Positions 11,549-19,250 of a stretch of DNA of 37,071 bases are shown here, piece after piece. The position numbers and the translations under genes are program-made. Numbering within the stretch: position 1 is the stretch's first letter; each line of letters starts with the position of its first letter. Source of the DNA: a virus; the IMG/VR virus record IMGVR_UViG_3300030090_005624, positions 1,424 through 38,494 of that record; one strand, given 5' to 3'. Below the pieces are notes generated by a model. The model had not been told where the DNA came from and made no database searches. It saw only the letters and a list, made by a program, of their open reading frames with translations.

Positions 11549-12056
11549 TTTCTACATATTGTTTTTGACTTATAACTGGCGAGCTGACGAACTTGATTAT
11601 CTTTAAAGTTCCCACGCCAACGTTTTTTAACAAGCCAACTGTAGCCATAACTGTACCTTTACCACCTTCTGCCGCGGAACCTGCAGCCATACCGACTGGG
11701 ACTATCGCAGCTTCTGGATGCGCCTTTACAGCTTTATAAGTATCTTTAAATTTAAACAGTTGGATGACTTCTTTTGCAGGAACTTTTTCTCCAGACTTAG
11801 CTGCCTCTTTTAATTTTTTCCAATCGATCTTTATAATTGAATCAGTTACTTCTTGTGATCCTTGCATATAATGTCGCACATAATTTCTTTTAAACCAAGT
11901 TTTAGGTTTTTTTAATTTCCATTCAGGCTCTTCAGGATTCACCCAGCTACCATTTTCATGGATAATTGTTTTACCTAAAAATTTTAATTCTTGAGAATCT
12001 TCTGCGATTACGTTAAACGCGCAGAAAAACGATAGTGTTAATATTAGTTTTTTCAT
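11532..12056 (-). CDS. Exported hypothetical protein, 174 aa
   Basis: ATG 12056, one nt past the cyclase stop, gives a clean signal peptide (MKKLILTLSFFCAFNVIAED). A longer frame starting inside the cyclase gene would bury this signal. The mature protein has a charged Trp-containing N-terminal part (EPEWKLKKPKTWFKRNYV) and an Ala/Gly-rich hydrophobic region (AAIVPVGMAAGSAAEGGKG and VGLLKNVGVGTLKII) that could enter a membrane. Second gene of the cyclase operon. No family recognised; a pore-like function is possible but unproven. Confidence 0.65.
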   Translation of the reverse strand: MKKLILTLSFFCAFNVIAEDSQELKFLGKTIIHENGSWVNPEEPEWKLKKPKTWFKRNYVRHYMQGSQEVTDSIIKIDWKKLKEAAKSGEKVPAKEVIQLFKFKDTYKAVKAHPEAAIVPVGMAAGSAAEGGKGTVMATVGLLKNVGVGTLKIIKFVSSPVISQKQYVENESKN

Positions 12057-12057
12057 T

Positions 12058-13611
12058 TTAATTAAATTCTGCTTTCTTCGTTCCCCTCCAGTCAGGAAAC
12101 TCTGTTCTTCCAAAGTTCGGTCCGTAAGCCGTCCACATATGTACAGTCGAGCCGTGCTTGACTATAACAGGCCCCCAGTCATCAAATTTTAATCCTGGAA
12201 TATCCATTTGATTTACATATTGATGAACGCCATTCGATATTAATATATGATCATTGTCACCTGCATCCATACATCTTTGCGCCATGTTTATTCCTGCGCC
12301 ACTAACATTTGGATTATCATTGATATCTTTTACTGGGACAACGGGTCCAGAATATACTCCGTTACGTAATCCTATTTGGGGATGTTTGTAAGTCTTTTTG
12401 CCTACGTCAACAGCACACTTGAATGCAGCGTGAACAGAATTAAAGAATACGAGCGCCATACCGTCTCCTGTAGGCAATATTATTAACTTACCCTGTCTGT
12501 TTGCCTGTTGAAATCCTTCAGTACCTTTAACGTAAGATATGAGCTCATCAGTTACTCTTTTCTGTTCAGCAGTGCTCTTGTTTGAGTATCCAACAATATC
12601 CATAAAGTATGTATGAGCTTCGCAAGGACTGTCATAAACTAGTGACTCGCCTTTTAATTTAAATGGATCTTCTCCCCACTTCCATTTAATAACTCGTTGC
12701 CTTTTTTTCTTTTCTTCTTCTTGTTGAATTTTTTTTCTAGTTTCGGCGGCTTGATCTTCTTTTTGTTTCATTTGCGCTGCCGCCGCTTCTAGCCTTTTTA
12801 TTTTATCAGATTTAGACTCAAACAATTTGCCTAGCAATCCTTCTGGTTGCTTGGGAGCGTCTTCATATTCATAACCTTTAAATTCTGGCTCGCTATCACC
12901 ACCAACTTGAACTTGACTTATAGATTGTTTGTATTTAACTTGGCCTCTAGTGGAATGTTTCACTGCGCCTTTAGAAACAAGATACTTTAACATTTCCTCG
13001 TTCTCATTATCATTAGCTATTTCCCAAGGATTTAGTTGATCGAGTTCTGGTTCGAATGTAGATCCATTAACATTAGCCTTGTTTTCGAGTAATAATTTTA
13101 CTATTTCAAGATTGTTAATTTCAACTGCATAATGTATTGCCATCCACCCTCTAACGTCTCTTGCGTTTATTTTTATAGAATCATCTTCTAATAAACACTC
13201 TATTTCATCAACGTCTTGCATTTGCACAGCTTGATGTAAGTTTAAGTCTTCGCCGTAGAACTTGCCACCTTTTTTAATTAAGTTGTTTATTATTTTTGTA
13301 CGATTAGGACCTTCCGCAACGTCCATTGGGTAAACTATTGGAGTTTTGTCTGAGTTATCTTCTTCAAGGGCGAGGTTCCAGTCGTTTTGTTTTTTCTTTT
13401 CTGGAGGCACGCTTTTGATGTTTGGCGTAATTCCAGCATCTAACATTAATTGCACGATTTTAGCCTTACTGTGGTGAGAAGCATAGTGCATTGGACTCCA
13501 CCCCAGCTCTTTATCTGGAGATAAAAAAACTTTTTTATTAGTCATTTGGGACAAGGCTTTTTTTATGCCCTTAATGTTGCCGTTGATAGCTAAATTGTGT
13601 ATTTCTCCCAT
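12058..13611 (-). CDS. Ankyrin-repeat class III adenylate/guanylate-type cyclase, 517 aa
   Basis: N-terminal ankyrin repeats (about 36-66 GWSPMHYASHHSKAKIVQLM, 122-145, 152-185 RGWMAIHYAVEINNLEIVKL, 192-216) are followed by a charged coiled coil (about 268-308) and a class III nucleotide cyclase domain (about 328-500). Metal-binding Asp338 lies in TYFMDIVGYS and Asp383 in LPTGDGMALVFF. The transition-state Asn442 and Arg446 lie in GAGINMAQR. The Lys that selects ATP in adenylate cyclases is replaced by Leu/Pro, so the substrate (ATP, GTP, CTP or UTP) is open. It appears active and cytoplasmic, with the ankyrins as a sensor or adaptor. It heads a nine-gene operon and lies just downstream of a GTGTAA motif. 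Confidence 0.88.
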   Translation of the reverse strand: MGEIHNLAINGNIKGIKKALSQMTNKKVFLSPDKELGWSPMHYASHHSKAKIVQLMLDAGITPNIKSVPPEKKKQNDWNLALEEDNSDKTPIVYPMDVAEGPNRTKIINNLIKKGGKFYGEDLNLHQAVQMQDVDEIECLLEDDSIKINARDVRGWMAIHYAVEINNLEIVKLLLENKANVNGSTFEPELDQLNPWEIANDNENEEMLKYLVSKGAVKHSTRGQVKYKQSISQVQVGGDSEPEFKGYEYEDAPKQPEGLLGKLFESKSDKIKRLEAAAAQMKQKEDQAAETRKKIQQEEEKKKRQRVIKWKWGEDPFKLKGESLVYDSPCEAHTYFMDIVGYSNKSTAEQKRVTDELISYVKGTEGFQQANRQGKLIILPTGDGMALVFFNSVHAAFKCAVDVGKKTYKHPQIGLRNGVYSGPVVPVKDINDNPNVSGAGINMAQRCMDAGDNDHILISNGVHQYVNQMDIPGLKFDDWGPVIVKHGSTVHMWTAYGPNFGRTEFPDWRGTKKAEFN

Positions 13612-13620
13612 ATATTTATT

Positions 13621-13626
13621 TTACAC
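13621..13626 (-). promoter_or_regulatory. GTGTAA motif upstream of the cyclase operon
   Basis: Minus-strand ATCGTGTAAAATAAATAT, 9 nt before ATG 13611. It implies that the cyclase operon belongs to the same expression class as the virion genes. Confidence 0.5.
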
Positions 13627-13643
13627 GATTTTTATGCAAAAAA

Positions 13644-13649
13644 GTGTAT
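13644..13649 (+). promoter_or_regulatory. GTGTAT, variant of the late-type motif
   Basis: AAAAGTGTATATATAATC, 22 nt before ATG 13672, divergent from the cyclase copy. An AAAGGGCAAG stretch between them may be the ribosome-binding site. Confidence 0.45.
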
Positions 13650-13671
13650 ATATAATCAAAGGGCAAGCAAA

Positions 13672-16179
13672 ATGGCAAGAAACAGGACAATTTATTCAAA
13701 TGAAATTTTGATGGTAGCTCCATCAGCAACAGGATCACAATATCTAAATGATGGTGGCGCAGGAGAAAGCTTAATCAGGCAAGTAAAGCGAGTCCAGAAT
13801 GTTAATTATGGTTTTTCTATCAATCGAACTGATACCTATCAGTTTGGGCAATTAGCCAGAATAGATTCTGCAGTCTTATCTGCACCAACCGTTTCTTTAG
13901 ACTTTAGTTATTACCTCACTGATGGCCAAAACGAAAATCTGTTAGGATTCGACAACGCTGAAAATTCTAATTTTTTATCAGAAAGTTTTATAAACGACCA
14001 AGATGGTAGAAATTTTTATATTTATACAGCTGATCAAAAAAATGATGCCATAGGATCAACCTCAGATTTAGAAGCTCAATCAGACGATAATAAAAGCGTT
14101 ATTGGAATTGGAAACTGTTATGTAACAAATTATTCCGTAAATGCTTCGGTTGGAGGTTTGCCAATTGCTTCAGTTTCTGCAGAAGCTTTTAACATAAAAG
14201 TTGATGCTGGCAATAAAGCTGGAGACAGCCCAGGAATTAACATAAAAGATGGCACAAAATCTACCGAAACATATGTTATACCAAATGAATATATAAGCAC
14301 TGGAGACGGTGTAGCGCAATTATTACCAGGCGACATTGAGGTTGACTTTGGTACTGGCGCTTTATTAAGTTTAATATCTGATAGTGCTGGAGCAAATTCT
14401 GCTCATATACAAAGTTTTTCTATTGATGTACCATTAGGAAGAACGACTTTACAAAGAATTGGTAACTCGTTTGGGTACTCAAAAGTTTTAGATACTCCGA
14501 TTACTGCATCTGTCAGCATTTCTGCTATTTTAGCAGATCGCCCAGATGAAACAAGATCTTTGTTTGAAGAAGTTTACGCTAATAATAAAAATGATATTAA
14601 AATAACAATGCATAAACCTTCTAGTGCTGGAGCAAAGCAGGGAGACAAGTCTATTGTATATATATTAAAAAATGCTACATTGGAAAGCGAATCTTATGGT
14701 ATGTCCATTGGTGACAACAGAAGCGCTGATTATACTTTTACGGCACAATTAGGTGATCCTAAAAATGTAGCAGATGGCTCTTTGGGTGGATCATTTACAA
14801 TGAACTCTTCTGGAAATTATGAGCAGTTACAAGTAATTGAAACAGGAATGTCAACAGACACAAAAACTGATCAAGGCTATGGCATATTTAGCTTTGGCAG
14901 TGCTGTTGCGGCAAATGATGATTTTTTGGTTATTGGCGCAAGTGGATTTATTGGTGGAGGAGACTCATTTGAAAATGGTGCAGCATATATTTATAAAAAA
15001 GAAAAAGGTTTCTACAAGCAAATCCACCAAACAAGCGGAGAAGCGGGAATTAGACAAGCTGGATTAAGTAACACTGCAAAATTACCAGATGATAGCAGGC
15101 ATCATAATTTTGGCGGCGCAGTGGCCGTTAGCCCTAGTGGATTGATCGCAATTGCGACCCCAGATGCGGCTGGAGACGATGGATCAGTTTCAATTTTTGA
15201 GCCCAATGATGGCAAGAACTCTTTTACAATTAACACTGTTTTAACTGACGCTACAAATAACATCAGATACTCAGACGATATTGCTTTTGACAAATCTGTT
15301 AGTGGCGACGGTCAACAGCTCGGAGTTATAGGTGCGCCACATCAAACTGTCGGTAGCACTGGAAATCATGGGGCGATATATATATTTAAAGGAACAGTTA
15401 CAAACGGATATAAAACTTCTGCAGTTAATGCGTTTAGTGAAGCCCAGATCCCAACAACCAGTCTTGACTTGGCTGGCCAAATTTTCACAGCAGGTCAAAG
15501 ATTGGGGCATAGCGTAGCAATGCATAAGGGGGTTATTGTTGCTGGTGCGCCTGAAAATAATATCTTAGCAGGCACGCACCCTTCAGGATCTGCTCTGGTT
15601 TATGTTGCGACACAGGGACTTGGTGGTGGAGTTGGCCATTACAGGATAGTCGCAAATTTAACTGGCACTAAGTATGGATCAACTGAAGGAGTAACTCAAA
15701 ATTCAGCTTTTGGCACTGACGTAGACATTTTCGAAAATACTATTGTAGTTGGCGCTCCTAGTGGCAATCACAATGGAACTTCTAATGCTGGAGCAGTTTT
15801 TGTATTTACAGGATTTAACGATGCGGCAAGTGACGCAAAAAATTATAAGTCTAAGCCAACTCGATGGAAATACGCAGCTACGCTTAGTCAAACTGCTGCT
15901 GCGGCAAACGATTTATTTGGCTACACTGTATCAATGCCAACCGCTCATAAAATTGTTGTGGGCGCGCCAGGCAGAGGTGATGCTAATAAAGGCGCTGCTT
16001 ATGTATTTACTGGAGAAGGTGCTAGCTGGACCCAGACGCAAGAAATACAATATTCTGGAGTTGGTGGCACTGATAAACATGGAAGGCCAGAAACCGCATT
16101 AGCCACAACCGAAAAAGAAATTTTTATTGGCGGAGCAGGAAACGTTGTCTCAGAAGAGGTAATTCGTTATAGAATATAA
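13672..16179 (+). CDS. Virion protein: tube-like domain fused to an FG-GAP beta-propeller, 835 aa
   Basis: ATG 13672 (MARNRTIYSNEIL) is chosen because the products of 28699-29916 and 29994-31226 start alike. The first 375 or so residues are homologous to those proteins (for example NRTDTYQFGQLARIDSAVLS and LDFSYYLTDGQNENLLG). The rest carries about seven FG-GAP-like repeats near residues 407, 479, 545, 611, 680, 748 and 816 (FGSAVAANDDFLVIGASG, FGTDVDIFENTIVVGAPSG). These should close into an integrin-alpha-type propeller, a fold used for adhesion. It is probably a virion surface or tail protein that presents a receptor-binding propeller. The stop is followed by an inverted repeat. Confidence 0.8.
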   Translation: MARNRTIYSNEILMVAPSATGSQYLNDGGAGESLIRQVKRVQNVNYGFSINRTDTYQFGQLARIDSAVLSAPTVSLDFSYYLTDGQNENLLGFDNAENSNFLSESFINDQDGRNFYIYTADQKNDAIGSTSDLEAQSDDNKSVIGIGNCYVTNYSVNASVGGLPIASVSAEAFNIKVDAGNKAGDSPGINIKDGTKSTETYVIPNEYISTGDGVAQLLPGDIEVDFGTGALLSLISDSAGANSAHIQSFSIDVPLGRTTLQRIGNSFGYSKVLDTPITASVSISAILADRPDETRSLFEEVYANNKNDIKITMHKPSSAGAKQGDKSIVYILKNATLESESYGMSIGDNRSADYTFTAQLGDPKNVADGSLGGSFTMNSSGNYEQLQVIETGMSTDTKTDQGYGIFSFGSAVAANDDFLVIGASGFIGGGDSFENGAAYIYKKEKGFYKQIHQTSGEAGIRQAGLSNTAKLPDDSRHHNFGGAVAVSPSGLIAIATPDAAGDDGSVSIFEPNDGKNSFTINTVLTDATNNIRYSDDIAFDKSVSGDGQQLGVIGAPHQTVGSTGNHGAIYIFKGTVTNGYKTSAVNAFSEAQIPTTSLDLAGQIFTAGQRLGHSVAMHKGVIVAGAPENNILAGTHPSGSALVYVATQGLGGGVGHYRIVANLTGTKYGSTEGVTQNSAFGTDVDIFENTIVVGAPSGNHNGTSNAGAVFVFTGFNDAASDAKNYKSKPTRWKYAATLSQTAAAANDLFGYTVSMPTAHKIVVGAPGRGDANKGAAYVFTGEGASWTQTQEIQYSGVGGTDKHGRPETALATTEKEIFIGGAGNVVSEEVIRYRI

Positions 16180-16181
16180 CA

Positions 16182-16220
16182 AGTTTTAGTGTAATATATT
16201 ATGGTGATAACACCAAAACT
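16182..16220 (+). promoter_or_regulatory. Inverted repeat containing a GTGTAA motif
   Basis: AGTTTTAGTGT (16182-16192) and ACACCAAAACT (16210-16220) pair over 11 positions with one wobble. An inner GGTG-ATAA-CACC also folds. The left arm contains TTTAGTGTAATATATTATG (GTGTAA 16189-16194), so one element could terminate the propeller gene and start the PhoH transcript 25 nt downstream. Confidence 0.55.
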
Positions 16221-16244
16221 AAGCACTAAAATTTTTATAAAACA

Positions 16245-17069
16245 ATGGCTAGAAAATCTGCTATCAAGGCGGTGTCTAATGCTGACGTTATTTGCGAAAC
16301 TGACGAAAACAACATAATAGATTGCATGTCTTCTTTGAAAAAGAAAAAAATAAAATTAAACCCAGTAAAGTTTACTGAAAAACAAAAACAATTTTTAAAA
16401 TTATCGATTGCTAAAGATACGAAAATGATGTTTGTACGCGGTCCCGCTGGAACAAGCAAAACTTATTTGGCTGTATATACTGCACTTCAACTCTTCAATA
16501 TTAACAACGATTATGATATTATGTATGTTCGTACTATTGCTGAGAGTGGCGAAAAAGGTTTGGGCTCGCTTCCAGGAGACGTTAATGAAAAGTTTAATCC
16601 TTTTATGATGCCACTAAATGATAAGCTTGAAGAAATGATAGCTTCACAAGAAAGAAACTTTTTAGAACAAAAGAAAATCATAAATGCTATGCCCATAAAT
16701 TACTTGCGTGGCTCAAACTGGATTAATAAAATTATTATTGCAGATGAATCTCAAAATTTTACCGCAAAAGAGTTAACAACTCTAATAACAAGACTAGGAG
16801 AAAATAGTAAATTATTTATTTGTGGCGATCCTATGCAAAGTGACATTAATGGTAAAAGCGGATTTAAAACTATATCAAATCTTTTTAATGATAAAGAATC
16901 TAACGAAAAAGGCATATATTGTTTTGACTTTTACAAGGAGGATATTGTAAGAAGCGAGATACTTAAATTTATTGTTGGTAAGCTCGAAAAACTACAAGAA
17001 ATTCCTCCTCCAGCTAAAAAAAGAGCCACAAGGCAAAATAAAAGTGTAAACACTAAACGTTCAAGTTAG
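16245..17069 (+). CDS. phoH: PhoH-like ATPase, 274 aa
   Basis: A P-loop NTPase of the PhoH family. Walker A is GPAGTSKT (66-73), followed by the family-typical VRTIAESGEKGLGSLPGDVNEK (95-116) and Walker B IIIADESQN (163-171). CGDPMQSD (about 193-200) is the sensor region. A basic tail (AKKRATRQNKSVNTKR) ends the protein. phoH is very common in marine phages. The protein is thought to act on RNA, but its role in infection is unsettled. No adjacent phosphate-stress gene is present here. The start lacks a clear ribosome-binding site. Confidence 0.93.
   Translation: MARKSAIKAVSNADVICETDENNIIDCMSSLKKKKIKLNPVKFTEKQKQFLKLSIAKDTKMMFVRGPAGTSKTYLAVYTALQLFNINNDYDIMYVRTIAESGEKGLGSLPGDVNEKFNPFMMPLNDKLEEMIASQERNFLEQKKIINAMPINYLRGSNWINKIIIADESQNFTAKELTTLITRLGENSKLFICGDPMQSDINGKSGFKTISNLFNDKESNEKGIYCFDFYKEDIVRSEILKFIVGKLEKLQEIPPPAKKRATRQNKSVNTKRSS
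17044..17049 (+). promoter_or_regulatory. GTGTAA motif ahead of the zinc-ribbon/sigma unit
   Basis: AAAAGTGTAAACACT lies in the last codons of phoH, 50 nt before ATG 17100. Because it is inside a coding sequence, this copy is less certain than the intergenic ones. Confidence 0.3.
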
Positions 17070-17099
17070 AAATATTTTAAAAAATATATAAAATAAAAT

Positions 17100-17489
17100 A
17101 TGCCATTTAGATACTGTACACAATGTGGTTTTAAAAACGTTTATACTTTAAACGAGGCAAAATTTTGTGCTGGTTGTGGGCAATCACTGAACCAGGCGAC
17201 AGCAGGCAACGAACCACAAACCACAAACGCACCTCACCTGCAATCAGCACAAGCTAATTTAGAAGAGTCAACAGACATTCCAAATATTTCAAAATTAGAA
17301 TACTCTGTTGATGTTGGCGCCAATAACAAAACGACTATTGGTCAACTTATAAATTCAAAACAATCTTCATCTGAAGGTACGAGGATCTCAAACACTAGTC
17401 AAGCTTCAAAAAGAATGACTCGAGAAGAAATTGAAGCTGAAACTATGAGAGAATGTCAAAGTGCTCGTAACAGACCTTTAGATGATTAA
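17100..17489 (+). CDS. Zinc-ribbon protein, 129 aa
   Basis: The N-terminus has two CxxC knuckles (CTQC at 6-9 and CAGC at 23-26) as in a rubredoxin-like zinc ribbon. The remaining 100 residues are Ser/Thr/Asn/Gln-rich and probably disordered, ending in a charged helix (MTREEIEAETMRECQSARN). Its TAA overlaps the ATG of the sigma-like gene. It may be a transcription partner of that gene or a linker between proteins; both are inferences from the neighbourhood. Confidence 0.7.
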   Translation: MPFRYCTQCGFKNVYTLNEAKFCAGCGQSLNQATAGNEPQTTNAPHLQSAQANLEESTDIPNISKLEYSVDVGANNKTTIGQLINSKQSSSEGTRISNTSQASKRMTREEIEAETMRECQSARNRPLDD

Positions 17490-18205
17490 TGCCTCGCAAA
17501 AAGAAATATAAGTACGAAGACAAAGTCGAAATTATTGACGCAGAGCTTCAAAAAAGAAAACACAAGTGGCATCTAAATGCACTTGCATGGTTTGACTTCG
17601 AAGACGTTGAGCAGATCATAAGATTTCATATTTTTAAAAAGTGGGATCAATGGGATCAATCAAGAAATCTTGAGCCATGGGTTAACAAAATCATCTCTAA
17701 TCAACTTAAAAATATTTTAAGAAATCATTATAGTAATTTTGCGCGACCATGTTTAAACTGTCCATTCAATGAATCAGAAGAAGAAGGTGGCGGCGAAAAC
17801 AGTTGCTCGTTCACACCGAGTAAAAAACAATGCTCTGAATGCAAGCTTTATGCTAAATGGGAAAAAAGTAAAAAACATGCGTATGATATAAAGTTACCAC
17901 TAGCACTTGAAAATCATCAACAAGAAGTATTTTCTATTTCAACAACAGAGTTTAATTTTGGCGACTCTATAAAAAAACTACACATTGAAATGAAGATGGT
18001 ATTGAATACAAAACATTACAAAGTTTACGAAGACTTATTTATTAAAAATTTACCAGAAGATGAAGTTGCAAAAGATCTTGGTTATACCACTAATGAAAAA
18101 AACAGAAAAGCTGGATACAAGCAAATCAAAAACTTAAAAAAAATGTTTAAAGAAAAAGCTATTTTGATTATTAAGGAAAAAGATATTATAATAACAAATG
18201 AGTGA
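17489..18205 (+). CDS. Sigma-70-like RNA polymerase sigma factor with a cysteine-rich insert, 238 aa
   Basis: Residues about 31-80 (WFDFEDVEQIIRFHIFKKWD, then LEPWVNKIISNQLKNILRNHY) match sigma region 2, which binds core polymerase and the -10 element. Residues 178-222 (YEDLFIKNLPEDEVAKDLGYT and following) look like region 4 with a helix-turn-helix. Between them is an unusual segment with Cys88, Cys91, Cys106, Cys115 and Cys118, able to bind zinc. The protein probably redirects host polymerase to phage promoters, and the GTGTAA motif is its likely target. Overlaps genes on both sides. Confidence 0.72.
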   Translation: MPRKKKYKYEDKVEIIDAELQKRKHKWHLNALAWFDFEDVEQIIRFHIFKKWDQWDQSRNLEPWVNKIISNQLKNILRNHYSNFARPCLNCPFNESEEEGGGENSCSFTPSKKQCSECKLYAKWEKSKKHAYDIKLPLALENHQQEVFSISTTEFNFGDSIKKLHIEMKMVLNTKHYKVYEDLFIKNLPEDEVAKDLGYTTNEKNRKAGYKQIKNLKKMFKEKAILIIKEKDIIITNE

Positions 18206-19250
18206 ATTAACTGACGAGCAAAAAAAGTTAATTGCAGAAAACTACAAATCTATACCAGACTTAACACGGCTAACGCAAATAGTATCGGGTGACGATACCA
18301 TTGATGGTAGAAGCAAAATTGGACGTTCCATCAGAAAGTTCATGGTTGATCAAGGCTTGAACTATCAAACTTCTAAACACTCAAAGGTTGAGGAAATAAT
18401 TTTAACAGATGAAGAAAAAGAATTTTTAAATTCACATGCTGGTCAAGATATGTCAAGTATACAATTAGCAGAATTATTGTGGCCAAACAAAGAAATCAAA
18501 AAACTTTCAAAAGAACAGAGAGTCGTCGCAGACTACATTAAGAACCATCATCCAGACTTTGTAAAATCAGAAGAAAGCGCCGTGGGCACGAGATACAGTC
18601 CGCCAAAAGCTTTGTCAAGGTCAATCAAAAAGATAAATGACTTTGCAGGTAAAGATCTTGATGAAAACAAACTGCAAATGCAAGACAGAAAAGCTGCAGA
18701 GAGTTTAATGAACTTTTTATCAAGCCCTAGATTTTTACAAGTAATTAATAACTACGGCTCACAAGAAGACAGAGAATTGTTTGAGGCAGAGTTTGTAAGA
18801 TGCGTTTGGGATAAACCAGATTTAACGTCTGATGAAATTAATTTATATATCAATGTGTGCATGGATTATATAAATTTAAAACACATTGAACAACAAAAAG
18901 CTAAGTTAAACATGATGTTTGATGACGCTCAAGATCAACAAGAATTTACGATCCGCTTAACAGAAATTTTAAAAACCAAAAGCGAAGAATATAATCAATG
19001 TGCATCACGCATGGACAAGTTAATCACTAAATTAAATGGTGATCGTGCAAAACGTGTCGCATCTAGGAATCAGCAGAACGCTAGCATTTTAAATATTGTT
19101 CAACTTTTTCAAGAAGAACAAGAGCGTGGCATTATGGTTAAGATGGCAGAAATGCAAAAGAAGGTTGTTCGCAAAGAGGCGGACGAACTTGAGTCCATGG
19201 GCGAATGGAAGTCAAGAGTTTTAGGAGTGAGAAAAGACGATGTCATTTAA
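18198..19250 (+). CDS. Hypothetical helical protein, 350 aa (terminase small subunit candidate)
   Basis: The start overlaps the sigma-like gene by 8 nt. The N-terminal 100 residues contain helix-turn-helix-like stretches (LTDEQKKLIAENYKSIPDLTRL, then SIQLAELLWPNKEIKKLSKEQ). The remainder is mostly helical with a probable coiled coil (about 230-335). The position, two genes before the terminase large subunit, and a DNA-binding-like N-terminus would suit a small terminase subunit, but the sequence is not recognisable as one and no motif proves it. Confidence 0.55.
   Translation: MSELTDEQKKLIAENYKSIPDLTRLTQIVSGDDTIDGRSKIGRSIRKFMVDQGLNYQTSKHSKVEEIILTDEEKEFLNSHAGQDMSSIQLAELLWPNKEIKKLSKEQRVVADYIKNHHPDFVKSEESAVGTRYSPPKALSRSIKKINDFAGKDLDENKLQMQDRKAAESLMNFLSSPRFLQVINNYGSQEDRELFEAEFVRCVWDKPDLTSDEINLYINVCMDYINLKHIEQQKAKLNMMFDDAQDQQEFTIRLTEILKTKSEEYNQCASRMDKLITKLNGDRAKRVASRNQQNASILNIVQLFQEEQERGIMVKMAEMQKKVVRKEADELESMGEWKSRVLGVRKDDVI

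Noticed and set aside
10056-13611. Calling the cyclase operon a Pycsar defence system
   Set aside because: No cyclic-nucleotide-binding effector, TIR domain or recognised Pycsar cyclase motif could be identified, and the operon has the late-type promoter motif.
15271-15891. Minus-strand frames inside the propeller gene
   Set aside because: They are shadows of the strongly supported FG-GAP coding frame.
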